This document shows positions 1 to 9,185 of a stretch of DNA of 64,000 bases, piece after piece (the stretch's first letter is position 1; every line of letters starts with the position of its first letter). Where the stretch lies: assembly GCA_003024785.1 (NCBI GenBank), contig PUQB01000203.1:124001-188000 (forward strand), given 5' to 3'. The notes beneath the pieces are model-generated. The model made no database searches and was not told the origin of the DNA. It saw only the letters and a program-made list of their open reading frames with translations. The stretch comes from Selaginella tamariscina (Eukaryota; Streptophyta; Lycopodiopsida; Selaginellales; Selaginellaceae). The position numbers and the translations under genes are program-made.

Positions 1-36
1 TCTCAAGAATTCTCCAGTTTCCCACCAGTGAACAAG

Positions 37-231
37 ATGGCCTCTACTCTTCAGATCGTTCTGGCTATGGTGATTCTTTCTGTTTCAGCTGCCATGCAGG
101 TCTCGGCTCAGGCTGTGTCTCCTGCTCCTCCTCCGACTTCTGGCGCTATGACTTCGTCCAGTCCGTCTCCAGTTTGGATTGTGGCATCCGGAGTTGCATC
201 CTTCTTCGTGCTCCGAATGATTCAGAATTGA
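37..231 (+). CDS. Arabinogalactan (AG) peptide precursor, copy A
   Basis: Single-exon ORF of 64 residues from the ATG at 37; the codon nine bases upstream is GTG, so 37 is the start. It has the layout of a plant AG peptide: an N-terminal signal peptide (hydrophobic to about residue 24, ending near VSA), a very short Pro-rich core (AVSPAPPPTSG, then SSSPSPV) with Ala-Pro, Ser-Pro and Thr-containing sites typical of hydroxyproline O-glycosylation, and a hydrophobic C-terminal tail (WIVASGVASFFVLRMI) expected to be exchanged for a GPI anchor. The mature product would be a glycopeptide of about a dozen residues on the plasma membrane or in the wall. A copy at 2613 is almost identical, differing at a few codons (M/V, S/I in the core). 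The promoter of this copy lies mostly off the window. Family and architecture are clear; the biological role is not. Confidence 0.85.
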   Translation: MASTLQIVLAMVILSVSAAMQVSAQAVSPAPPPTSGAMTSSSPSPVWIVASGVASFFVLRMIQN

Positions 232-1551
232 TATTCACATACGGTTTTGTGCTTGCAGCTATTTGATTTTTGACTATTCTTTTGAATAAATATAGTTTTA
301 CATTAATCACTTCACATAGTTTTACATGAATTAATCAATTCTCTAATCACTTCACACAGTTTTACACGAATTAATAACTCTCTATAAATTTCACTTAATT
401 ATATTGGGAACACTTGTAGAACATGCTAAAACATGTATAAGAAATTGAAGAAATCAAGGGTTTGTTGGGTATAATTTGTTTAATTTTTTAATTAACATTT
501 ATAATTTTATTTTTCTTTTTATGTCATAATAGTAATACATGTTAAATCCTCCTTCAAAATTATTAGAATTCAAACTAGCATTATATTGCTCTTGGGAATC
601 ATGGGCAACATGAGATTATCAGATCTCAGGCTTTGCACTTGGAAAGTTAAGCAGTTAAAACAACACTTTTTGGAACATTCACGATTTTTTCTTGTTCATG
701 TCATGTGCCCATTATTTCCAATAATATGCATCGCACGATTTATGTTTGTTCATGTCATGTTTCCATTATTTCCAATAATATGCATTGGTTACGTAACCAC
801 ACGTAAGACGACGCGTATATGTTGAATATGAATATTCCATGGTGGTTCGCGGGTCAAACGGATATGCGTATCGAATACTTGCCTAAAAATAAAGTCGATA
901 TAAATAAGGATGGGTCGTTAGATTCAATTTACGTTAGTAAATACGTACTTTTGGACTTCGTAAGAAATTTTAGCATATTTTTTAATGAATACCAATTTTC
1001 AACATGTTAAAAACAAAGAAAATTGTTTTAAACGCTGGTAACAATGTTATTAACAGTTGTTTCAATCTTAACTTTATTGTTTATGTTAAATTGGTTCTAT
1101 CACTCCAATATTAATAATTGCATCCAACGGCCATCCTCGCATTATACAACAGATCTCTGAATAAATATTATATTTATTTAGTTTATTTATATAGATGGTT
1201 AAAAATATATATATGAATATGTATGGATGAAATTTACCACACAGACACACACATGTTAAATTATATTGAAAGAAAACACACACACACGTATGTGTGTCGG
1301 TGTGTGTGCATACTTATCGCAATGCATTCTCATATGTAGCACCGTCGAAGTATATGCCACCTATTACCGGGGCATTCGGATTCCTTGCCACGCGTCTTTC
1401 ATGGATGCAAGACACGCGTCAGGCGATGGCTACGTTATATGACCTCTTTAAATTAAACCGCTCTCTTGCTATTGAGTCATCGGCCAATCACATTCAATCT
1501 TGCAATCTTGAATTTAAACTTTGTGATTTTCATATTTTCCTCTCATAGTCA
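232..1551. other. Intergenic part of tandem unit A
   Basis: No gene is seen. The stretch is AT-rich and parallels 2808-4394 in unit B: both carry the phrase 'cagttaaaacaacactt', a doubled 'ccattatttccaataatatgcat' and a (CA)/(TG)-rich palindrome zone followed by 'attaccggggcattcgg'-type sequence. Unit B is longer because of an AT-rich insert (about 3430-3900). Short ORFs here are not conserved in frame between the two copies and are probably noncoding. Confidence 0.6.
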
Positions 1552-1992
1552 ATGGCAAGGAAGGCGAATCCTGCTACAACCAGGAAGACCAAGAGCCCTG
1601 GTGAAGAACAAAGCAACGAGCCCAATGGTGAAGATTACATATATGCGAGCAGCAAGCGGTGAAAGAATGGCAATTGCACGAGCTAGAATGGCAGAGAAAC
1701 TCACATATGTCGGCATCTGTTAGATTATCCATTGCCCGAATTCGACATCCGATCCATCCTGTACGTAAAGCGGTTGCTAAGGAACTGCACGTGAATCAAA
1801 GGCTGCAGCAACAGGTATGGGTGTGAATATGCAATACAGAGCATTAGCATTGATATTGATGAGATTTTAATGTTTAACAGAGAGGAGGAGGCAAGCTGTA
1901 GCTGCTGCAAAGAATACTGCGGCGAGAAAACGAGCACTTGCCCGAGAAAGGCGTGCTCGACAGATGAGACAGATGATGACTTCCGTGATGTG
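1552..1992 (+). pseudogene. Small basic Arg/Ala-rich protein, copy A (frame broken)
   Basis: Decayed or mis-assembled twin of the gene at 4395. The ATG context and first 16 codons (MARKANPATTRKTKSP) match. Copy A then lacks about 11 bases present in copy B and two more further on, so the long basic frame is lost and regained. The intron is conserved: donor after 'cagcaacag' near 1815, acceptor near 1880. Exon 2 reads RRRQAVAAAKNTAARKRALA followed by RERRARQMRQMM and ends at a TGA at 1990-1992. Because exon 2 stays in frame and basic, this copy may be a young pseudogene or contain sequencing indels. Family not recognised. Confidence 0.55.
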
Positions 1993-2199
1993 AAGTGAAT
2001 GAAGCTTGTTACTAGTGAGGGAGTGCATATCTGTGATCTGGTTATTTGAATAAAAATTTGGCTTTTAATGTAAACATTACTAAACCAGTCTCCAATGATA
2101 CAAAAAGGGGAACAATGATACACATGTTTTGGTTATTTATAATAGTTTGACTTTTTGAATGTGCTAAACCAGTCTACAATGATACGTCTTGTTAAATAC

Positions 2200-2470
2200 A
2201 AAAAAGCAATTTGTCCTAGTGGGTGTCCTAGTGGGTTTGAACCTTCGACCTTGTGATTAAGGGCCACCACATTTATCTTAGTGGCAGCCACGTTCGCTTT
2301 AGATTATGACGTGGACTAGTTTAGCGTCTTAAAGGTAGACACGTCAGCTTTCAATTATGATGTGCTTTTACCAGGTGGGTTAATCATATCCGGAATGTTT
2401 TTCCACGTTGGCTTAACATTAATTAAAATAAAACGCTAGGAGGGTTTGAACACGTGGCGTGTCAAACGCA
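2200..2470 (-). repeat. Shrunken copy of the tRNA-Asn-bounded ACGTGGC array
   Basis: At 2235-2267 lies a degenerate tRNA-Asn 3' half on the minus strand (its anticodon region reads gattaa instead of ggttaac). At 2434-2451 is a second tRNA-Asn 3' end fragment (cgctaggagggtttgaac). Between them are 'gtggcagccacgtt', 'tatgacgtggac' and 'acacgtcagc', degenerate versions of the motifs of the large array at 5040-6030. The sequence just left of the second remnant (ccacgttggcttaa...) matches that left of the intact tRNA-Asn at 6039. This locus therefore sits in unit A where the full array sits in unit B. Confidence 0.6.
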
Positions 2471-2510
2471 TTGTTGAAGCTTTCAAGCCGGCTGTTGTCT
2501 CTTTACCATG

Positions 2511-2520
2511 TATATAAAAT
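2511..2520 (+). promoter_or_regulatory. TATA box of AG peptide copy B
   Basis: The sequence tatataaaat lies about 90 bp upstream of the ATG at 2613 in a GC-richer promoter context, with 'cacgtggcgtgtc' further upstream at 2451-2463 as a G-box-like element. This is the best-placed core promoter for the AG peptide gene. Transcription start not known. Confidence 0.6.
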
Positions 2521-2612
2521 CCCCTAGAATCCCCTTCAATCCCACAACAAGGTTTAAATAGAGAGCTCTCCAGATATCTCAAGAATTCTCCAATTTCCCA
2601 CCAGTGAACAAC

Positions 2613-2807
2613 ATGGCCTCTACTCTTCAGATCGTTCTGGCTATGGTGATTCTTTCTGTTTCAGCTGCCATGCAGGTCTCGGCTCAGGCTGTGTCTCCTG
2701 CTCCTCCTCCGACTTCTGGCGCTGTGACTTCGTCCATTCCGTCTCCAGTTTGGATTGTGGCATCCGGAGTTGCATCCTTCTTCGTGCTCCGAATGATTCA
2801 GAATTGA
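2613..2807 (+). CDS. Arabinogalactan (AG) peptide precursor, copy B
   Basis: 64-residue single-exon ORF starting at the ATG at 2613 (the upstream in-frame codon at 2604 is GTG). Signal peptide, Ala/Ser/Thr-Pro core (AQAVSPAPPPTSGAVTSS, then IPSPV) and C-terminal GPI-type hydrophobic tail are as in copy A. The two copies differ by a handful of bases and share flanks, so they are tandem duplicates about 2.58 kb apart. The low substitution load in both copies suggests recent duplication or selection on both. Expected cell-surface proteoglycan peptide; substrates and partners unknown. Confidence 0.87.
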   Translation: MASTLQIVLAMVILSVSAAMQVSAQAVSPAPPPTSGAVTSSIPSPVWIVASGVASFFVLRMIQN

Positions 2808-4394
2808 TATTCACATACGGTTTTGTGCTTGCAGCTATTTGAATTTTGACTAATAAATATAGTTTTACAAATAAGCATTAATCACTTCACATAGTTTTAA
2901 TCAACTCTCTAATAAACATTAATCACTTCACTTAAGTATATTGCTCTTGGCGAATCATGGGCTACATGTCAGATTGATGCATTGCACTTGGAAAGTTAAG
3001 CAGTTAAAACAACACTTTGGAACATTCACAAATTTTTTTCTTGTTCATGTTATGTTCCCATTATTTCCAATAATATGCATCGCACGATTTTTGTTTGTTC
3101 ATGTCATGTCTCCATTATTTCCAATAATATGCATTGGTTACGTAAAGTTGAATATGAATATTCCACGGCTGGTTCGCGGGTCAAATGGATCAAAACGCCT
3201 ATGCGTATCGAATAAAGTGATAGCCTAAAAATAGAGTCGATATACTTTTGGATTTCATAAGAAATTTTAGCATATTTTTTTTCAACATGTTAAAAACAAA
3301 ATAAAAATATAAACATGTTATTAACAGTTATTTTCCTAGCTTTATTGTTTATGTTAATTGGTTTTAATATTAATTAATTTCATCCAACGGCCATAATCCA
3401 ACAATATATACGTCTGATGGCATAGTTATACATAAAGAAATTACCTATATTTTACATTTACATATGTACCTTTTTAAAATTATAAATTTACATATATATC
3501 CTTGAAAAACTTCAATCGTAATATTTTGACTTTTAAAATAATAATATTATTTAAAAATATATTTTTAATTCATAATATATTACAAATGAAATAATTAAAA
3601 TTTATTTAGTGTTAAATGTCAAAAAATTATCATAGTGAAAAATGGAATATTTTTAAAAATAATTATATATATTATGATATATATGTTTAATAAGTTATAT
3701 TTTGGACCTCAATATAATAAAATACAAATTAATTATAAATTTCTATTGATTTTTTTTAAAAACTTTTAACTTTTAATTTTAACATTTATAAAGTTTTAAA
3801 TTGAAATTTCAAAGGTATATATGTAATTTTATAAACTTCAGGGTATGTATATAAATATGATAAATTTTAAGTGTATAAATATAATTTCCCTTTTATATAT
3901 ATATATATATATATGAATACGTATGAATGAAATTTAACACCACACGCACATATATGTGCGTGTGTTAAATTATATTGAAGTAAAACACGTGTGTGTGCGT
4001 CGGTGTGTGTATGCATACTTATCGGAATGGGTTTGCGTGTCAGTCTCACATGTAGCACCCACGTTATTTCGTCAAAACGTATATAAATCTATATTATCGT
4101 GCACACTACATTGTGCAGGGTTAAGTATTTTATTTATATAAAATATAAAATTCACGCCTCTCCTAGATCTAGTGCCACCTATAACCGGGGTATACGGATT
4201 CCTTGCCACGCGTCCTTCATTTCATTAAGTGGATGTAGGACACGCGTCAGGCGATGCCTACGTTGAATTACCTCTTTAAATTAAACCGCTCTCTTGCTAT
4301 TGAGTCATCAGTTCTTCAGTTCTTTCTTTCTAATTCCAATCACATTCAGTCTTGCAATTTTTGAATTTCGATCTTGTTTTCCTCTCATAATCAA
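2808..4394. other. Intergenic part of tandem unit B
   Basis: No gene is seen. The first 550 bp align with unit A. About 3430-3900 is a very AT-rich insert absent from unit A, ending in a (TA)n tract near 3895-3914. A perfect palindrome follows at 3941-3964, then sequence again shared with unit A leading into the basic protein gene. Confidence 0.6.
3941..3964. repeat. 24-bp perfect palindrome
   Basis: The 12-base arm cacacgcacata is followed directly by its reverse complement. With mismatches the symmetry extends outward through 'atttaacac' on the left and 'gtgttaaat' on the right, giving a hairpin or cruciform of about 40 bp. Unit A has a related (CA)/(TG) inverted pair near 1270-1310. Confidence 0.75.
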
Positions 4395-4899
4395 ATGGCA
4401 AGGAAGGTGAATGCTGCTACAACCAGGAAGACCAAGAGCCCAACAGGAGCTCTGGTGAAGAACAAAGCAACGAGCCCAATGGTGAAGATTACAGATATGC
4501 GAGCAGCAAGCGGTGAAAGAATGGCAATTGCACGAGCTAGAATGGCAGAGAAACTCAAGCATATGTCGGCATCTGTTAGATTATCCATTGCCCGAATTCG
4601 ACATCCAGTCCATCCTGTACATAAAGCGGCTGCTAAGAGGCCGCCCGTGAATCAAAGTCTGCAGCAACAGGTATGTGTGTGAATATGCAATACAGAGCAT
4701 GCTGACATTTTAATGTTTAACAGAGAGGAGGAGGCAAGCTGTAGCACTGCAAAAGAATACTGCGGCCAGGAAACGAGCACTTGTTCGAGAAAGGCGTGCT
4801 CGACAGATGACAATTCCGTGCTGTGAAGTGAATGAAGCTTGTTACTGCATATGTGTTTGTGTACATTTTGGTTATTTGTATAATGGTTTGGCTTTTTGA
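4395..4899 (+). CDS. Small, strongly basic Arg/Lys/Ala-rich protein, copy B
   Basis: Two exons. Exon 1 (4395-4670) encodes 92 residues starting MARKVNAATTRKTK, with S-P sites (KSPTGA, TSPMVK) and repeated Arg/Ala segments (RMAIARARMAEKL, VRLSIARIRHP). The donor gtatgtgtg follows 'cagcaacag'. The acceptor that keeps the basic frame is the AG at 4724-4725, giving exon 2 RRRQAVALQKNTAARKRALV then RERRARQM; the C-terminus to the TGA at 4897-4899 is less certain. Using the AG two bases earlier would stop after RGGGKL. Acidic residues are few. This composition recalls linker-histone tails or sperm nuclear basic proteins of plants with motile sperm; that is inference only. It lies 1.6 kb downstream of an AG peptide, as in unit A. 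Confidence 0.5.
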
Positions 4900-4959
4900 A
4901 TGTAAATATAATTTTTTAAACCAGTCTCCAATACAATGTATTGTTAAAGATGATAAAAA

Positions 4960-5033
4960 CGCTAGAAGAAGGATTCGAACCTTCGACCTTATGGTTAACA
5001 GCCACATGCTCTAGCCCGCTGAGCTATTCCAGC
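4960..5033 (-). tRNA. tRNA-Asn (GTT), divergent but foldable copy
   Basis: The minus strand reads GCTGGAATAGCTCAG ... CTGTTAACC ... GGTTCGAATCC ... TTCTAGC, with anticodon GTT. The acceptor stem GCTGGAA/TTCTAGC is identical to the intact copy at 6039. The T-arm has changed on both sides (GAAGG/CCTTC instead of GGAGG/CCTCC), keeping all pairs, and the anticodon stem keeps pairing with one G.U. Compensatory change argues for a functional gene, not a relic. Confidence 0.8.
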
Positions 5034-5110
5034 ACATACAACATTATCTACGTGGCAGCCACGTTAACCTTTATTACGACGTGGCTTAAGGTTGTGAGTT
5101 AATTTGTCCT

Positions 5111-5982
5111 AAGATTAATTTAGTGAAAGCCATGATGGCTTAAAAATTGATGTGGCTGCCACGTTTTAGTAACATTATCCACGTGGCAGATACGTTAACC
5201 TTTTTTATGACGTGGCTTAAGGTTGACAGTCTTTTTTCAGTTGGCAGAGATTAATTTACGTGGCAGCCACGTTAACCTTTATTATGACGTGGCTTAAGGT
5301 TGACAGTCTTTTTCAGTGAGCTAATTTGTCCTAAGATTAATTTAGTGAAAGCCACGATGGCTTAAAATTATGATGTGGCTGCCACGTGTTTTAGAAGCAT
5401 TATCGACGTGGCATAAAATTATGATGTGGCTGCCACGTGTTTTAGAAGCATTATCGACGTGGCAGCTACGTTAACCTTTATTATGAGGTAGCTTAAGGTT
5501 GACAGTCTTTTTTAAGTTGGCAGAAACGTTGCTAAGATTAATTTAGTGAAAGCCATGATGGCTTAAAATTATGATGTGGCTGCCACGTTTTAGTAACATT
5601 ATCACGTGGCAGATACGTTAACCTTTTTTATGACGTGTGCTTAAGGTTGACAGTCTTTTTTCAGTTGGCAGAGATTAATTTACGTGGCAGCCACGTTAAC
5701 CTTTTATTATGACGTGGCTTAAGGTTGACAGTCTTTTTCAGTGAGCTAATTTGTCCTAAGATTAATTTAGTGAAAGCCACGATGGCTTAAAATTATGATG
5801 TGGCTGCCACGTGTTTTAGAAGCATTATCGACGTGGCATAAAATTATGATGTGGCTGCCACGTGTTTTAGAAGCATTATCGACGTGGCAGCTACGTTAAC
5901 CTTTATTATGAGGTAGCTTAAGGTTGACAGTCTTTTTTAAGTTGGCAGAAACGTTGCTAAGATTAATTTAGTGAAAGCCACG
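5111..5982. repeat. Tandem ~421-bp repeat rich in ACGTGGC/GCCACGT
   Basis: Two near-identical units, about 5111-5531 and 5532-5954, then a partial third start (5954-5982). Each begins 'ctaagattaatttagtgaaagcca'. Inside, shorter modules recur: 'acgttaacctttattatgacgtggcttaaggttgacagtcttttt' and the block 'aaaattatgatgtggctgccacgtgttttagaagcattatcgacgtggc', duplicated back to back in each unit. The flanking part 5040-5110 has the same modules. The motif GCCACGTG/CACGTGGC is a G-box/ABRE-type core and TGACGTGG a bZIP-type core. The array lies exactly between two minus-strand tRNA-Asn genes. Confidence 0.85.
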
Positions 5983-6038
5983 ATATTCTCCACGTGGCTG
6001 CTGTTGCCACGTTGGCTTAAGATTAGTTTAAAGGAAAA

Positions 6039-6062
6039 CGCTAGAAGGAGGGTTCGAACCTC

Positions 6063-6095
<33 letters not shown>

Positions 6096-6112
6096 AACTG
6101 AGCTATTCCAGC
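6039..6112 (-). tRNA. tRNA-Asn (GTT)
   Basis: The minus strand gives a complete 74-nt cloverleaf including discriminator: acceptor GCTGGAA/TTCTAGC, D-arm GCTCAGTTGGTTAGAGC, anticodon loop CTGTTAAC with anticodon GTT, T-arm GGAGGTTCGAACCCTCC. It matches the usual plant cytosolic tRNA-Asn. It closes the tandem array on the right, while a second copy closes it on the left at 4960. Confidence 0.95.
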
Positions 6113-6228
6113 ACATACATTTAAATTTTCATATTTTTTATCATAACGTAGACTAAATGGAAAAAGAAAGCCCTGCGAACTCATCCTGAATCTGGATTGC
6201 GTTTAGACTTATCATTTTGCGTACACAA

Positions 6229-7294
6229 ATGGATGGATCCAATGCAGGAGCCGTTACTCCAATGTATAATTTTATTCTTTCCCCTTCCAACAATGCACTA
6301 ACAGGCATTTATGTTTTATTTAGTACTGTGGTAGAGCATTCCAGTGCTCTTCAAAATGCCATGCCTCAACAACAACAAGGAGCTTGAGAAGATCATCTTG
6401 GACAGCCTTGACGAGCTTAAGACCAAGTTTCCTAACTTAATCTCACTCTCCACAGGTAAACTTATACTAAATAGTATTCGTGCACACACGCGCATATACA
6501 CATGTTAATTAACTATCGCTAAATCTGATTAGGCCGACTGTTGAAAGAGGAGGAAGGATGCACACATGCTATATATGTTCGTTTTCCGTCATACAAGGCA
6601 CTCGTCGACTATTATGCATCTGACGCACTTATGGATGTTATAGAGAAGATGATGCCAGCTTTAACCGTAAGTTAACTTAGTTAAGTGTCATGTATCCAAT
6701 CGGTTATTTGTCACAGGGCGAGTACACTGTTGATTACAATGCTTTCATAGAAGAAAACCTGCTAAAGGTATATTTCCATTATATCAACAGATATAGTATA
6801 TCACTTAACTATTGCAGGAGCATCAAGATGCTGTTGTTCATATATGTTTCTTCAAAGTTAAGGAAGGAACAAGTGCTGAAACAGGAGGAAGCTATTAAAT
6901 CCATCTACGATCTGCACGAGGAAATGCCTAACATTGTGTTACAAATAGCGTGCGTGCGTGCGTGCATGTGTGTGCGTGTGTGTTCAATTGCTATATCGTT
7001 CAGGTGCGAACAATTATGTGCGGGACAAAACGTTCTCCCATGCCTTTGTTGCTCGTCTTGCCTCAGGTGTGTATATATGCTTTTGTATATGTCATCTCTA
7101 CTCTATCTCTTATTACAGAAAAAGCTGTGGAAGAGTTTTATAGTCATCCTTCTTATTCGAAGGTAAATTATTTAATCGTCTATTATCCATAGTAATTACT
7201 TTTTTATTAGGTGATAGAGGAAAAAATCAAGCCGAACTCTAACAGAGTCCTATCTGCTGACTTTGTTCCGTACTCTTCAGTTAACGCTGGGTAA
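6229..7294 (+). CDS. Stress-response A/B barrel (Dabb) domain protein, two domains, with two frame breaks
   Basis: About seven exons with introns of 50-80 bp. Exon 1 (6229-6263) starts MDGSNAGAVTP and joins exon 2 at 6324 (ITVVEH). Domain 1 follows: VLFKMPCLNNNKELEKI, LDELKTKFPNLISLSTG, then 6533-6666 with THAIYVRFPSYKALVDYY. After a linker exon (6717-6767), domain 2 starts at 6818 (VVHICFFKVKEG), followed by IKSIYDLHEEMPNIV, TFSHAFVARLAS, EEFYSHPSYSKV and ADFVP; stop TAA at 7292-7294. Dabb proteins are small dimeric ferredoxin-like-fold proteins, often stress induced, some enzymatic. One extra base near 6341 (between VVEH and VLFK) and another near 6883 break the frame, so this is either a recent pseudogene or contains sequence errors. 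The (GT)-rich intron at about 6960-7000 makes that donor uncertain. Confidence 0.7.
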
Positions 7295-7519
7295 GATTAA
7301 CGTTAATCCATGGTTATCTTTATGAATTAACATTTTAATCCAGGCCTCGTCTCTGAAACAAGTTTTCTTTCATAATTAACGATTGCTAATAAAGAAATAT
7401 TAAAATTCAAATAAAGAATATGCTTTATTTCAAATTGCTATGCGACTGGATTCAACACAATGAGACTGCAGGCACGCTCTTTGATTTATTATATCATTGG
7501 TATTCAACTCAGTTTGATA

Positions 7520-8870
7520 TGAATGTAGGTCAGACTGATAGCAAAGGATAGCATGTATAGCAAGAGAGAGTTTCGATAGAATGCACATAATCAACGACTT
7601 CTCATGGGTTTGTATGTTCCTTGCATATACCCAAAATGGGCATCTAGAGGACGCCAGGCTTTTACTGAATCAGATGCCCACACAGAACGTAGTTCTTTGG
7701 TCCAACTTAGTGAATGATTATGGAGATTTGTTGAAACCAGGAAAATGTTTGATCAGATGCCCCAGCGGGATTTGATAGCTTGGAACTCGCTCATGGAAGC
7801 ATATGCCTGGTGCAATCTGCAAGAAATCTGTTCAATTCCATGCCGAAAAGAAGCATAGTTTCGTGGACTTTGTTTCTGAATGGATACTCGAGAAGTGATC
7901 AAGTAGAAGAAGCTAAGGAGTTCTTTGATAAAATGCCGCAAAGGGATCTTGTACGTAAGAGCATATGGAGCTCTTTCTTTATATCGTTGTATCATGGACG
8001 AGAATGATAGATGGATTTGCACAGAAATCTAATGTGGATGAATCTGAGAAACACTTTCATGAAATGCCGGAGTCTCCTGGACATGCATGCTTGCTGCATA
8101 TGCCCATAATGGGTATCTAGAGAAAGCCAAGAATACACTTAGCTCGACTTCTATGATAGTTGCTTACAGTGAAGAACTTCTACTCGAAAAGCTAAGAAGA
8201 TGTTTGATTTGATGCCAGAATGGGACTTAGTTTCGTGTACAGGTGCATATACTCAGAACGGGCATATATCTCAAGCGAAGCAGTTTTTGATTGGATGCCT
8301 TATAAAGATGTGGTTGCATGGACTGCAATCCTCGTTGCATACAGTAGGAGTTTCCATATTCATTCAGTTCCTGTAGAGTTGGATTCTAAGGCATATTTGG
8401 AGGAATCCAAACATGCATTCGCTGTAATGCCAGAAAGAGATGTTGTCTCGTGGAATGCGATGTTATGGGCTTATGTGGAGAGCGAAGCTGCTCTGTTCTT
8501 CAACCAAATGCGACTTAGTCTCGCATATGCCTGGAATGGATATGTGGAACGAGCCAAGAATATCCTACGCACAATGCCAGAGAGAAACCTTGTAAGCTTA
8601 TTGTCGGAGTCCATTCTTAAGCTGTATAAGTCAGGTGTTTAATGGTCTAGATCATGCATGTTTTATATCGGTTTTGAATGCATTCAGCGGGAAAGGGAAG
8701 GTGGACATGGCACGGAATGTGTTTATCTCCATATATGATTATGAAATGCAAGCTACAAGGCAGCATTATTGCTGCATTGTGGATGTGTTGGGACTGCAGA
8801 AAGTCGAGGTAAAACATAATTTAGCGTATGTTTTGCTTGCAAATGTATTGCACTAAAACAAAACAATATA
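7520..8870 (+). pseudogene. Pentatricopeptide repeat (PPR) gene, degenerate
   Basis: A run of PPR-like motifs is spread over all three plus frames: AYTQNGHLEDARLLLNQMP, SMPKRSIVSWTLFLNGYSR, EEAKEFFDKMPQRDLV, WMPYKDVVAWTAILVAYSR, AFAVMPERDVVSWNAMLWAY, AYAWNGYVERAKNILRTMP, FISVLNAFSGKGKVDMARNV. Repeat spacing is about 31-35 residues, as in PLS-class organellar RNA-binding proteins. Frame changes and stops occur about every 100-250 bp and no transit peptide start is visible. There is no recognisable E/DYW C-terminus, although the 8740-8790 part (MQATRQHYCCIVDVLG) resembles the segment before an E domain. Best read as a dead gene. Confidence 0.75.
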
Positions 8871-9185
8871 TTGAGAGTTAAACTAACAGACTGCAAAGAC
8901 TTACAAAGACTTACAGTTGCACATCCGTCGGACAATGTATAGAAGACCTTCATAAGGCCGCCATGGAACTTGTTAAATCGACAGATTACTGCTTGGAAAA
9001 TCCCAAGTGACATCTCGGCGCCGGCGATTCACGGCGCAGGCAGCCATCCGGAGGCGGGTCGGATGCCGCGAACCGGAAGGGAAATTTAGGGTTCATTGAT
9101 TTATCACACCCTACGGGAATATTCTTAGCCCTAAAAACAGAGCATGAAAGGGTTTAAGCGTTTAGGTCGACATTGAAGCTCAGGC

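Noticed and set aside
5110-5960. Interpretation of the tandem array as a MITE or SINE
   Set aside because: No terminal inverted repeats or target duplications were found, and no poly-A or T tail follows the tRNA part. Kept as an unclassified repeat.
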